Source of the DNA: Planctomycetota bacterium | Lineage (GTDB): Bacteria; Planctomycetota; Planctomycetia; Isosphaerales; Isosphaeraceae | Length of the DNA stretch: 64,000 nucleotides | NCBI GenBank assembly: GCA_021791715.1 | Contig: JAJYWB010000019.1 | Coordinates: 22,457 to 86,456, forward strand | Direction of reading: 5' to 3' | In this document: positions 27,300 through 36,929 of the stretch, piece after piece | How positions within the stretch are numbered: position 1 is the first letter of the stretch | How the letters are laid out: each line of letters starts with the position of its first letter | Program-made: the position numbers and the translations under genes | The notes under the pieces: model-generated | What the model saw: the letters and a program-made list of their open reading frames with translations, nothing else | Databases searched by the model: none | Told to the model about the DNA's origin: nothing

Positions 27300-28493
27300 T
27301 TATAAAAATGAAATTCCCCCGACTCTGATCGACGGATTAAAATATTTCATTTTTATTACAAATTCATTAAATTTTGGAAAATGATTCGTCAAACTGATTT
27401 TTCCCCCTTTGTGTCGAATCACGATATAAGTTCGGTTCAGGTCGAACCAAGAGCCCGCGACGATCGAATCGACGTCCTCGGCGCGAACGACGATCGTACG
27501 CAGCAAGCTTCGAAAAGTCGCCTCCCCCGATCGATTTAAGACGATCGTCGTCGGATTCGTCGTCACCCATCGAATCAATCCCCAAAGCGCGAATACGCCG
27601 ATCGCGAATTGGGCCGCCCCAAGCGAAACCAACTCGACGACTCCCCATCGAGCGTTCAGATTCATCTCCTTCGCATGTGTCGTCAAAAGTGGAACGATTT
27701 TATCGGGAAACTCGATCATCACCACCAATATCAGCGTCGCTATTCCGACAAGACAAAAAACGATCATCGACAAGACGACGAATGGCATAAAATTCATCAG
27801 TTGTCCGATTATTGACATTCTAAAAATTTGCTCGTCTTTATCATCCGGCCAAACTTGCAAGCGTTTCACGCGTTCGACGATCGAATTCGATATCAACGTT
27901 TTTTGGATCAGAGATTCAACCTCGCAGGCGCGTTCGATCGCGAGAAAACCGACCGGCGAATCGATCCTGCTCCACCTGGTCAGATCATCGAAGATCAGAT
28001 TCCCCGATCCGTCGTCACGTTCATCGAGGCGCATCAGATGAAGCTCGGAGGGGCGGAATCGCCGCACCGACACGCCTCGAATCCAATCGGGCTCGACGAT
28101 CAACACGCGACGATCGGTCACCGCGTAACGCGTTTTTTTCGCCTTATTCCACGCTCGCAGCGGCCAAGTCAAAAAAAAAAGACCGGGAGGGAGGAACCAC
28201 ATTCCGGCGATCAAAGCGATCCCCACGTTATACGGAGCGAACGGTTCAACGACTTTTCCGTGATCCCAGTTGTTCTTGCCGCCATGGGCGACCGAAACGA
28301 TCCAGAGAAGCGCGAGCGATGTGAATAAAAGCCCGAAAAGCCCTGCGGGAAGCGTTAAAACGAAGACCGATCCCGGCCTGGGAGATCCCGTCCACACGAT
28401 CGTCTCCCCCGGTTCGACGAGCGAAGCGAAATCCGCCTTGGCGTCGCTCTTTTCAGGTCCGCGGCCGAAAAGCTCGTCGAGAGGGTCGGGCAT
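27300..28493 (-). CDS. Membrane protein with bacterial PH-like domain (bPH2)
   Basis: A 397-residue protein with a soluble start (VEPGETIVWTGSPRPG), two transmembrane segments (about 43-65 and 89-112), then a bacterial PH-like domain with the hallmark TRYAVTDRRVLIVE followed by SVRRFRPSELHLMRLDER. A second pair of membrane helices (about 235-262 and 290-312) precedes a second PH-like part (TTIVLNRSGEATFRSLLRTIVVRAEDVDSI). The hallmark is well conserved, the role of the family is not established. It stands alone. Confidence 0.75.
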   Translation of the reverse strand: MPDPLDELFGRGPEKSDAKADFASLVEPGETIVWTGSPRPGSVFVLTLPAGLFGLLFTSLALLWIVSVAHGGKNNWDHGKVVEPFAPYNVGIALIAGMWFLPPGLFFLTWPLRAWNKAKKTRYAVTDRRVLIVEPDWIRGVSVRRFRPSELHLMRLDERDDGSGNLIFDDLTRWSRIDSPVGFLAIERACEVESLIQKTLISNSIVERVKRLQVWPDDKDEQIFRMSIIGQLMNFMPFVVLSMIVFCLVGIATLILVVMIEFPDKIVPLLTTHAKEMNLNARWGVVELVSLGAAQFAIGVFALWGLIRWVTTNPTTIVLNRSGEATFRSLLRTIVVRAEDVDSIVAGSWFDLNRTYIVIRHKGGKISLTNHFPKFNEFVIKMKYFNPSIRVGGISFL

Positions 28494-28731
28494 TTCATTC
28501 TCCGCATAAATACAGATAGGTTACTTTATTTATGCTGTTCCGATTTCCGCGATCTCCCTCAACTTATCGAGTAAAGTCGCGATGATCTTCATTGCGATAT
28601 CTTCGTCTCCATCTCTCGATTATTGTCCAATTCCATAAGATTTCTTTTGATCCGTTTCTCGTCGCACAGTTCATTCGTGGCCCGAATGTCCAATCCAACC
28701 AAAACTTAAGACGAATTCGGCCCACCCGCGT

Positions 28732-30372
28732 TTAAAACGATTTCTCCGCGGCTTCAACGCGGGTCGAGGCGCGACGACGCGCGATCGCCGCGGCGACGAA
28801 CTCGCGAAACAACGGGTGCGCCTTCGTCGGCTTCGATTGAAACTCGGGATGAAACTGCACCGCGACAAACCAGGGATGATCGACCAGCTCGACGATCTCG
28901 ACAAGATCCGCGGTCGCGCACACCCCCGTCGCGATCAAACCCGCGTCCTGGAACGCCTCGCGGTACGCGTTGTTCAGCTCGTACCGATGCCGATGCCGCT
29001 CCGAGATCCGAGTCGATCCGTACGCCTGATGAGCCAGGCTGCCGGGCTCGAGATCGCAAGGCCAAGCCCCCAGCCGCATCGTCCCGCCGCGCTGGCGAAC
29101 CGCCGCCTGATCGTCCATCAAAGAAATCACCGGATTCGAGGTCGAACTATCAAATTCCGTACTGTTGGCGTCTTCATGCCCTAAAACATCACGCGCGAAC
29201 TCGATCGCGGCGCATTGCATTCCCAAACAAATGCCGAAAAACGGAACCCCGCGCATCCGAGCGAATCGGATCGCCTCGATCTTCCCCTCGATGCCGCGCA
29301 TGCCGAATCCGCCCGGAATCAACACGCCGTCGACCCCCGCGAGCAACGTCTCGGCGCCTTCGCGACTCACCTCCTCGGCCTCGATCCTTCGAACCACCAC
29401 CCGCGCCCGATTGGCGATGCCGGCGTGATCAAGAGATTCATAAACCGATTTATAAGCATCTCGATGCTTAACATATTTGCCGACGACCGCGATCGTCGCC
29501 TCGGACGTGGGCCGACGCACGCGCTCGACAAGCTCGCGCCAGTCGTCGATCTCGAGCGGCTTGGCGCGCAAACCGAGACGCTTGACGATCAACTCGTCGA
29601 GACCGTTGTTCACCAGACTCAGAGGAACCTCGTAAATGCTGAATTCCTTATCCCGCTCCTCGATCACCGCACGGGGCGAAATGTTGCAAAAGAGCGCGAT
29701 CTTATCGCGATCGTCGCGGCTGATCGCGTGCTCGGTTCTACAAATCAGAATATCCGGCTGAATACCGATCTGCCGCAACGCCCCCACCGAGTGCTGCGTC
29801 GGCTTCGTTTTGAGCTCGCCGGCGGCCTTTAAATATGGAACTAAAGTTAAATGAATATACAAGCAGTTTTCGCGACCGATATCGAGCGCGATCTGGCGGA
29901 TCGCCTCGAGGAACGGCAGCCCCTCGATATCGCCGACGGTCCCGCCGATCTCGGTGATCACGACGTCGACGTCGTCGGCGGCGAGATTGAACACCGCGTT
30001 TTTGATCTCGTCGGTGACGTGGGGAATCACCTGAACGGTTTTACCCTCGTAATGCGATCCCTCGCGTTCCTTCTGAATCACCGAGAGATAAATCTTCCCC
30101 GTCGTGTAATTGCATTCGCGGGTCAGCGGAGCGTTGGTGAAGCGTTCGTAATGCCCCAGGTCGAGATCGGTCTCCGAGCCGTCGTCGAGCACGTAAACCT
30201 CGCCGTGCTGGTACGGGCTCATCGTGCCTGGGTCGACGTTGATATAAGGATCGAACTTCTGGAGCCGAACCCGAAGGCCCCGACGCTCGAGAAACATGCC
30301 GATCGAAGCGCACGTCAGCCCCTTCCCCAGCGAGCTGACGACCCCCCCCGTCACAAACAAATGCTTGGCCAT
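28732..30372 (-). CDS. pyrG: CTP synthase
   Basis: PyrG makes CTP from UTP, ATP and glutamine. The 546-residue protein opens [19 protein letters not shown], the synthetase-domain P-loop, and continues [40 protein letters not shown]. The C-terminal glutaminase has its oxyanion and nucleophile region in [11 protein letters not shown] and a catalytic HPEF in VQFHPEF. I chose the ATG at 30372; the frame is open 200 bases upstream but those residues are Arg-rich and unlike the family. A putative promoter lies about 135 bp upstream. The GT1 gene on the other side is divergent. Confidence 0.97.
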   Translation of the reverse strand: MAKHLFVTGGVVSSLGKGLTCASIGMFLERRGLRVRLQKFDPYINVDPGTMSPYQHGEVYVLDDGSETDLDLGHYERFTNAPLTRECNYTTGKIYLSVIQKEREGSHYEGKTVQVIPHVTDEIKNAVFNLAADDVDVVITEIGGTVGDIEGLPFLEAIRQIALDIGRENCLYIHLTLVPYLKAAGELKTKPTQHSVGALRQIGIQPDILICRTEHAISRDDRDKIALFCNISPRAVIEERDKEFSIYEVPLSLVNNGLDELIVKRLGLRAKPLEIDDWRELVERVRRPTSEATIAVVGKYVKHRDAYKSVYESLDHAGIANRARVVVRRIEAEEVSREGAETLLAGVDGVLIPGGFGMRGIEGKIEAIRFARMRGVPFFGICLGMQCAAIEFARDVLGHEDANSTEFDSSTSNPVISLMDDQAAVRQRGGTMRLGAWPCDLEPGSLAHQAYGSTRISERHRHRYELNNAYREAFQDAGLIATGVCATADLVEIVELVDHPWFVAVQFHPEFQSKPTKAHPLFREFVAAAIARRRASTRVEAAEKSF

Positions 30373-30507
30373 CGTTCCCAACCGTCGCGGTCGAAAACGA
30401 TCGATCGAACCCGCTTCGGCGCCGAGCCGATTCGAGCGATCGCCGCTTTCGATCGAAAATCCGTCGTTCCGACGCCGCGAAAGCGCTCCGCGACGACATG
30501 GGAAACG

Positions 30508-30516
30508 AGTATAACA
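30508..30516 (-). promoter_or_regulatory. Putative extended -10 of pyrG
   Basis: On the minus strand TGT-TATACT forms an extended -10 (TGn) element, about 130 nt from the pyrG ATG. No good -35 is visible at 17 bases, as is usual for extended -10 promoters. Confidence 0.4.
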
Positions 30517-30697
30517 CAATCGACCCGAATCGGCGTGATTTTCTCCCGTCGAATCGACCGACTCGACGTTCGACACGACCCGACTCGGCCCGGAATCTCG
30601 CGAGCCGAACCGATCGCGCGATCAAGATCGATTTCACGAAATAATCAACTTTAATAATATATTCATTTCATTAATACTATAATTTGGAGAATCGTTT

Positions 30698-31954
30698 GTG
30701 CGGTATTTATTGGTTCCGTTGGGGAGTTCGGGAGACGTCCATCCGTTTTTGGGGATCGCCGCGGCGCTGCGCGATCGCGGCCGAGACGTGACGGTCGCGG
30801 TGAACGGCTGGTTCGAGCCCGTCGTGCGCCGCCTCGGCCTCGATTACGTGGAAATCGGCTCGGCCGAGGAGTTCCGTCGCGCGCTCGACGACCCCCTCCT
30901 CTGGCATCCCAAACACGGCTTGCGCTACGTGATCGAACAGGGAATCGTCCCCGCGATCAGGCCGATTTACCAGTTGATCTCGGAGCGATACATCCCGGGA
31001 GAAACCGTCGTCGTCGCCGCGGGAATCGCGCTCGGCGCGCGAATCGCGGCCGATAAGCTCGGGGTCCCCGTCGTCACGGTGCAGCTGCAACCGCTGTCGA
31101 TCTTCACCGCGTACGAACATCCTGTGTATCCGAATATGAACATTCCTCGCTGGTGGCCGAGTTCGTTCAAACGCGCTTTCTTTCGGTTCGGGCATCGATA
31201 TGTCGTCGATCCGATCGTCGGGGGCGAGGTCAACGCGTTGCGTCGCGAGCTCGATTTGCCGCCGGCGCGGCGGATTCTGCTCGATTGGTGGCAATCGCCG
31301 ACGGGTATCCTCGGGCTTTATCCCGATTGGTTCGGCCCCCTTCAACCCGACCGGCCCGATCGGCTCCGGCTCACGGGATTCCCGCTCTTCGACGAGGCGG
31401 GAGTTTGCGAGATCGATCCCGAACTCGGCGACTTTCTCGATCAAGGCGATCCGCCGATCGTCTTCACGTTCGGCAGCGCGATGAAACACGCGGATATCTT
31501 ATTTCAAGAATCGGTTCGCGCGTGCGAGGCGATCGGTCGGCGTGGAATTTTGCTCACAAAATTTCCTGAGCAAATCCCAAAATCACTTCCCCGTTCGGTT
31601 CGCCGATTCGATTACGCGCCGTTGAGCGAGCTTTTGCCGAGAGCGGAGCTGATCGTGCATCACGGCGGGATCGGCACATCGGCGCAGGCTTTGGCCGCCG
31701 GGATTCCGCAGTTGGTCGCTCCGTTCACGCACGATCAACCCGATAACGCCGCGAGGCTCGAGCGGCTCGGCGTTTCGCTAACGATTCCGGCTCTATTGTA
31801 CCGCTCCGAGAACGCCGCGCGAGCGATCGCGCAGGTCCTCGGCTCGGCGAAGATCGCCGAGCGGGCGCGCGAAATCGCGTCGCGGATCGACAAAAAACAA
31901 GCGCTCGAACAGGCCTGCGAGGCGATCGAAGAATTCGGCTCGGCGATTCCTTGA
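30698..31954 (+). CDS. GT1-family glycosyltransferase (UGT-like)
   Basis: A 418-residue GT-B enzyme. The N-terminal domain opens VPLGSSGDVHPFLGIAAALRDRG, the acceptor-side motif. The C-terminal domain has FTFGSAMKHA and the nucleotide-sugar motif HHGGIGTSAQALAAGIPQLV followed by PFTHDQPDNAARLERLG. Enzymes of this type glycosylate lipids, sterols or natural products; the acceptor here is unknown. It starts with GTG at 30698 with GGAGA upstream; no ATG fits the start of the conserved strand. The last 95 bp of the gene up to GGCTCGGCGA (31852-31946) are repeated exactly at 34430-34524. Confidence 0.88.
   Translation: MRYLLVPLGSSGDVHPFLGIAAALRDRGRDVTVAVNGWFEPVVRRLGLDYVEIGSAEEFRRALDDPLLWHPKHGLRYVIEQGIVPAIRPIYQLISERYIPGETVVVAAGIALGARIAADKLGVPVVTVQLQPLSIFTAYEHPVYPNMNIPRWWPSSFKRAFFRFGHRYVVDPIVGGEVNALRRELDLPPARRILLDWWQSPTGILGLYPDWFGPLQPDRPDRLRLTGFPLFDEAGVCEIDPELGDFLDQGDPPIVFTFGSAMKHADILFQESVRACEAIGRRGILLTKFPEQIPKSLPRSVRRFDYAPLSELLPRAELIVHHGGIGTSAQALAAGIPQLVAPFTHDQPDNAARLERLGVSLTIPALLYRSENAARAIAQVLGSAKIAERAREIASRIDKKQALEQACEAIEEFGSAIP
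31852..31946 (+). repeat. 95-bp direct repeat, copy A (inside the glycosyltransferase gene)
   Basis: Starts GATCGCCGAGCGGGCGCGCG and ends GAATTCGGCTCGGCGA. It is identical at 34430-34524, 2,578 bp away. In copy A the gene ends AIP-stop directly after it. Confidence 0.95.
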
Positions 31955-32153
31955 TATGAGATTCGATCATAATATTTTACTGTAAAAAATGATCACAATC
32001 CCGAATTGAGAGCGTACGTCCTCCAATTCCTTCAATTAAGTCGCGGTTCGAACGATTCCATACGAGGTGGAAGGCGCTAGATCGAGAAACACACGATGTT
32101 TGATGAGAACCTATGTAACAATAATTTGTTAATATTTTTTTATAAAATATGAG

Positions 32154-33581
32154 TTATATCAAATAATACGGAAGAATTTGCCGCGGGTTGGATAACGGAG
32201 TTAAAGCAATCCAGGGGATATCGATCGCGTCGATTCCGTGTCTTATGACGACGACGTTCGCATTCAGCCGAATCGTTCGCTCGGAACCTTCGACGGACCA
32301 GCAGAAGGGATGATCGCGTAGGGTGATCTCATGATTCTTCCCCAAACAAATCCATGGATCGCCGCACTGTTCGGGAGGGTGAGAATTCAATACGCCCGTT
32401 ACCGCGGTTTCACTCTCGATCACACGATTTCCATTCTCTCGAAACAATCGGGCGGAAATTAAGAGTACCAGAAATCGATTAAGAGCATAACTGCACATTA
32501 AGTGAGTACATTTGTGAATAAGTTTTAAACTATTCGGTCGCCGAACGAGAATCGAGTCCAGGTTCCTCACCACGATCGAATCTCTCAGCGCCAGATCGAC
32601 CATCTTTTTATGAACGCTTTCAAGTTCTTGGTGAATATCGTGATCGAATCGTCCGCCCGTACCCCAATGGAGCGCCGATCGAGCCCTCATTTCTGCGCAC
32701 AGTATCGTTCGCTCGAGGGTCGAGCGCGTCGATTCGGACGAACCAAAACAATGTTGATAGATTTGCTTTGCGGACGATTTCCTGGTCGCAACGCGAAGAA
32801 AATCCTGTAATGCGCCGTCTCCCGATCCTGAAATCAGAACATCATCTTTTCCTGTTCCAAGACCCGAACATTCTTGCTCGAGCGGATCGTCGTCCCAGAA
32901 AAGAAAACCTCGGAAGATCCCGGCTGGAGGATCGACCTTTGCTGAATGAATAAAGGTCTTTTCCGATCCGGAGCCGCGGCAGACGACGATCAGAGAGACA
33001 TCAACGATCGATCGTTTTTTTTGACTTGTGAGAAGTTCCACCCGAATACGATGAGAGTTTTTATTGAATTGATCTATTTTTGAGGGAGAAGCGTCGAATT
33101 GAATCTCGAGCTTTCTTCGGTACTTTTCTTTATATCCGACCAATTCCTTTCTCCATAGTTCGGCGACTTCGTTAGACGGACCGGATTTCCATGCAAACGC
33201 CGTTTTGGAGTCTGTCCATGGAAATCTATCTTGATCCCAATGATCAAGGGGCCAATCGTACTGCACCGGATCGATTCATCTCGTTTTGCATTGATGTTGT
33301 AACCTAAATGGAGTTGGTTCATCATTGACATAAGAATTCTTATCGATTAATAATGTCTTAATATCGCGTTCCGCGGCTCGAACCGCCGCGGTCGCTCCGC
33401 ACGCTCCCGCTCCGATCACGAGGAGAATCTCGTCGGGGCCGATCAGATTCGCTTCGATCGCCCTATCGATCAGCATCCTTCCTCGAACCATCTGATCTCT
33501 GATGCTGATCGGATTCAACTTTCCCGAAAGGTCGAAAATCCTTGGTCCCACCTGGTGCGCGAGAAGAAACGGATCGGCCAT
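32154..33581 (-). pseudogene. FAD/NAD(P)-binding protein gene broken by an in-frame TGA
   Basis: Two open stretches lie in the same frame, divided by a TGA at 33276-33278. The first (33581 to the stop) reads MADPFLLAHQVGPRIFDL, then ILLVIGAGACGATAAVRAAE, a dinucleotide-binding GxGxxG-like loop, and TLLIDKNSYV. The second continues IDPVQYDWPLDHWDQ and later DDVLISGSGDGALQDFL, a second glycine-rich motif. As I recall the family, its members read CxTRWIDPTQYDW at this point, so a single TGG-to-TGA change of a tryptophan codon is the simplest explanation. The intact protein would be about 475 residues. Function is unknown. It lies between the two 95-bp repeats and is AT-richer than its neighbours. 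Confidence 0.7.
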
Positions 33582-33608
33582 CGATTCAAGCCCCGGGTCA
33601 TAATTGAA

Positions 33609-33869
33609 TCAGCGATCCTTGGTCAAAGAGTCGATAAAAGCATTGTAATCTTGGATTCTGACGTGGGCTGGAAACGTTTCGTAAGCGGGATCGACTTCCT
33701 TCGCCGAACCGGCATCATCACTACGATTCTCATCGCGGCGAACTTCGTCGAACAGCGACGTCGAATCGGTTGTTTGAAACCTTTTCTTCGCTTTGGAACT
33801 TGCCGAGCCGGCGGATTTCGGTGCGAGAGGCGGTTTTCGTTTTCGCGTGTTTTTCATAGTTTCAGCCAA
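33609..33869 (-). CDS. Small hypothetical protein upstream of the broken FAD/NAD gene
   Basis: An 86-residue frame with a Lys/Arg-rich first 30 residues (MKNTRKRKPPLAPKSAG) and an acidic middle, ending AHVRIQDYNAFIDSLTKDR. Its stop is 28 bp before the start of the FAD/NAD gene on the same strand, which suggests an operon. I see no domain. The charge pattern and spacing make it a plausible gene, but it could be part of a decaying insert. Confidence 0.4.
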   Translation of the reverse strand: MAETMKNTRKRKPPLAPKSAGSASSKAKKRFQTTDSTSLFDEVRRDENRSDDAGSAKEVDPAYETFPAHVRIQDYNAFIDSLTKDR

Positions 33870-34429
33870 TCGGAAACTCGCGGTTCGTGTCGTTCAATCC
33901 GTAAAGTGTCGGCCACCCATTCCTGTCTTATTTTACCGATCGTATCGATCGCTTGCAATCACTGACGAAACGAAAAACATCCTCTCTCGATCGCTACGAT
34001 ATCACGCTCTTATTACATCGGTTTTGTCAAAACCTCTCGATTAGTTCCAAGCCTCAATGGCCGCTTGATCAATCCTCTCGGATTCGATCGTGGAGAAAGA
34101 ATCAACCCGTCGAACCGCTCGACCCACCTCCGGCGATGTTCACTTTACAATCGATCTCATCGCAATGAAACATCTGTTATTGATTAATTACATACGCTTT
34201 CTTAATTAGTTTATCGAATCGCATTCTCCCGTTTGATCGATTCAGAAGTCAAAGATTGCGAACTCATCGGACCAATTGCGACCGTCACAATAATCATCGA
34301 AATCGTCTGCAAAAATTAAGCTGAGCGACTTACCGCTCATGCGAAACGAAGTAACTCAAGAACAGGTAACATCTAGCTCGATTCGTTTCGGACGGATCGG
34401 ACGCGAGATACCCAACAGAACAAGCGATC
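33870..34429. other. Gene-free stretch before repeat copy B
   Basis: About 560 bp without a convincing frame. Short frames (33953-34168 and others) have no start context or motif. It should hold the promoter for the minus-strand pair at 32.1-33.9 kb. Confidence 0.4.
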
Positions 34430-34524
34430 GATCGCCGAGCGGGCGCGCGAAATCGCGTCGCGGATCGACAAAAAACAAGCGCTCGAACAGGCCTGCGAGG
34501 CGATCGAAGAATTCGGCTCGGCGA
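34430..34524 (+). repeat. 95-bp direct repeat, copy B
   Basis: Identical to 31852-31946 in the glycosyltransferase gene. In the glycosyltransferase frame it reads on to a different C-terminus (ANLESDRTKDQTKIKP, then TAA). There is no upstream part of the gene here. Confidence 0.95.
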
Positions 34525-34650
34525 ACCTCGAAAGCGATCGAACAAAAGATCAAACAAAAATCAAACCATAAAACGTTCGACCAGAACAACTATACTTATT
34601 TATACGTAAATAATAACAATTCTTATTTTTTATTGAAAATAAGATGTTCG

Positions 34651-36228
34651 TTATTGTGGAAACGACCCCGTGATCAATCTCGCGATTTCGATATAAACCG
34701 GGATGCCGATCGTCACGTTGTAGCTGAAGGTCAGCCCGAGCGAAGCCGCGAGCGGGAGCGTGGGGCTCGCCTCGGGAATCGCCAGCCGTTGCACCGCGGG
34801 TACCGCGATGTACGAAGCCGCGGCGCATAGCACCGAAAATAGAACATAAGTTCCGGGTTTAAACGTCGTATGCGTTAATAACGCGTAGCCGTGCGCCGCG
34901 ACGATCGCGATCACCGCGAAGACGTTCGGCGCCGCGAGACCGAAGACGACATAACGCCAACCCGCCGATCGTAGATCTTTCAGCTTGCGCGAAGCGGTCA
35001 TCCCCATTTCCAGCAAAAACAAACACAAAACGCCGGGAAAAAGCGTGACGAAAAAGCTGTCGTCGTCCTTTACCACCGCGGGCCCTTGCAACCCGCTGAT
35101 AAAGCCGATAACGATCCCGCCGAATAACAGCACAAGGCCGGGATTAAGAAATACCTCGTGAAGCAACTTAAGCGTGCCGCGGAGATCGGCGCGGGTCGCG
35201 GATCGATCGATCGAACGCTCTTCGGAAGCGCTTTCGCCCTCGGTGAGTTCGAGCGATAATTTCTCCTCCTCGACCACTTCGGCGCGGTCTCGCGCCGAAC
35301 CATGAGGATCGATGTCGATCGGCACGATCGCCGCGGCGCCCGGATTGTATCCCGGCTCGTCGGGCATGTTTCCCAGCGGATCCATCTTCAATCGTCGCAA
35401 ACGCGAAACGAGATAAAGAGCGACCAAACATCCGGGAATTTCCATAATTGCAAGCATAACGGGCATATACGCGTCGAAAGCGAGATTCGCTCCCGCGAGC
35501 ACCCCCAGACACGTGACGAACGTTCCCGCCGAATCCGACCCGTAATAACCCGCGACCGTCGCCTTGTCGACTCGTCTCAGCCGGGTGAACGCCGATAAAA
35601 AAACGTACGCCAAAATCCCGATCAAAAAGTTGAGAAAAAAGCCCAACAGCATGAATCCGACCGCCGACGAAAGCTCGGCGTAAGTCAGCTTGGAAAGCTC
35701 CTCGCCGCCGTGCCAACCGATCGCGATCAACAAAAAAATCGTTAATCCTTGATATATCGCGTAGGGAAACTCGAACTTGACGCGCAGAATCGGAATAAAA
35801 AATCCAAGATAAAAAAATAATAACAGCGGTTTAAACAAATTATGCCGGACGTTTTCCCAAAGCCCCGCGACGATCGATTTGCGACGGGGTGCGAACGATC
35901 GGTCGCTCGCCGCGGCTTGACGCCCGATCGTGGAATCTCGATTTGAACCCGAAACGACGGTCGCCGAACCGGGTTGTTTCGCGATCAATCCTTCGCGTGA
36001 GGTTGATCGAGACTCGGCGCCCTCCGAGGTCTGTTCCACGACCGATCGCGGCGCCTCGGCTCGTTCGGCGATCGAACTTCTCGACGAGGGTTCGTCTCTT
36101 TTGGAGGAGGGTTCGTTTGAAGCCGAAGCCGCGGCCAAACCCGCGGCTCCAATCCCAAGAACGACGACGATCGCGCCTTTCGCGATCACCCTGCTCCAAT
36201 CCCGGCTCGGTTCAACCCGCTCGGCCAC
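34651..36228 (-). CDS. sbtA: SbtA-family sodium-dependent bicarbonate transporter
   Basis: A 525-residue membrane protein. From about residue 105 it has the SbtA fold in two halves. Family signatures are ATVAGYYGSDSAGTFVTCLGV, AYMPVMLAIMEIPGCLVALYL, then after the loop FLLEMGMTASRKLKDLR and AAASYIAVPAVQRLAIPEASPTLPLAASLGLTFSYNVTIGIPVY. SbtA imports bicarbonate with sodium. The first 100 residues are an unusual addition: a hydrophobic segment (18-34, like a signal anchor) and then a Ser/Arg/Glu-rich stretch. The loop between the two halves is long and acidic (about 285-340), where SbtB binds in cyanobacteria. No SbtB (PII-like) gene is adjacent. Confidence 0.85.
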   Translation of the reverse strand: MAERVEPSRDWSRVIAKGAIVVVLGIGAAGLAAASASNEPSSKRDEPSSRSSIAERAEAPRSVVEQTSEGAESRSTSREGLIAKQPGSATVVSGSNRDSTIGRQAAASDRSFAPRRKSIVAGLWENVRHNLFKPLLLFFYLGFFIPILRVKFEFPYAIYQGLTIFLLIAIGWHGGEELSKLTYAELSSAVGFMLLGFFLNFLIGILAYVFLSAFTRLRRVDKATVAGYYGSDSAGTFVTCLGVLAGANLAFDAYMPVMLAIMEIPGCLVALYLVSRLRRLKMDPLGNMPDEPGYNPGAAAIVPIDIDPHGSARDRAEVVEEEKLSLELTEGESASEERSIDRSATRADLRGTLKLLHEVFLNPGLVLLFGGIVIGFISGLQGPAVVKDDDSFFVTLFPGVLCLFLLEMGMTASRKLKDLRSAGWRYVVFGLAAPNVFAVIAIVAAHGYALLTHTTFKPGTYVLFSVLCAAASYIAVPAVQRLAIPEASPTLPLAASLGLTFSYNVTIGIPVYIEIARLITGSFPQ

Positions 36229-36440
36229 GGCGCAAACCCCCGGCGACGAATCCGATCGAAAACGACCCGATACGCGGCGTTGATATAACTATAAATGAAT
36301 AAAAACCGATTTTCAAAGCGCTCGCGTTAGAGTAATCGTTTTGCTCGAAATGTCAAGCATCCGCGAGCCGAACAAGCTTCTTTCTTCTTTCGAAGCCTCA
36401 ATCATCGATAAGGTGCATTAAATACTCGAATATTATTCGA

Positions 36441-36905
36441 TCATGAATTCATCGAATCGAGCGCGACGAAATTCGCGATCGGCTTCGGCCTCGGTCGCGG
36501 CGGCAGGATCGCGTCGGCGTATTCCCAAATTTGTTCGGGGGTTTCAAAAACCTTGTCGAAATCCCATTCGGAATCGTACTCGCACGAATTCGACGAATAT
36601 TCGCTGCAAACCTTGGGTCGATTCAAATAAACGGCGCAACGGTCGTCGCGCGTCAGGTATTTGCATTTCGTCATCACCACCAAATACCAATCCCCTCTTT
36701 CCACGTAAACGAGCGTGCGACCGTGAGCGAGATACCAGCGGATCGCGTCGTAATCGTCCCACGTTCGCGGAACGTCGATCGGCAGCGAGAAATAGCGGCA
36801 GCATTTCCCCGTGCAATGATCGCAAACGCACGCCCCGGGCGCGAGATCCTCGCGCTTCACCTTCACTTTTCTCATCCGTTCGTTCGCCTTCACGGTTTGA
36901 TGCAC
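36441..36905 (-). CDS. YkgJ-family cysteine-cluster protein
   Basis: A 154-residue protein with the YkgJ Cys pattern: CVCDHCTGKCCRYFSLPID near residue 26, then CKYLTRDDRCAVYLNRPKVCSEY with three more cysteines and CEYD. The arrangement is typical of a zinc or Fe-S binding family of unknown biochemical role. It starts with GTG at 36905; an in-frame ATG at 36875 is also possible and loses only 10 residues. It lies 25 bp beyond the stop of the next gene on the same strand, so the two are likely cotranscribed. Confidence 0.82.
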   Translation of the reverse strand: MHQTVKANERMRKVKVKREDLAPGACVCDHCTGKCCRYFSLPIDVPRTWDDYDAIRWYLAHGRTLVYVERGDWYLVVMTKCKYLTRDDRCAVYLNRPKVCSEYSSNSCEYDSEWDFDKVFETPEQIWEYADAILPPRPRPKPIANFVALDSMNS

Positions 36906-36929
36906 ATGTTTATCAATAATTATTCGTAT

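Noticed and set aside
33276..33278. TGA as selenocysteine codon
   Set aside because: The expected residue is Trp, and I see no SECIS-like hairpin after it; a nonsense change or sequencing error is simpler.
34339..34830. 163-residue plus-strand frame across repeat copy B
   Set aside because: It reads the repeat in a different frame from the glycosyltransferase and runs antisense into sbtA.
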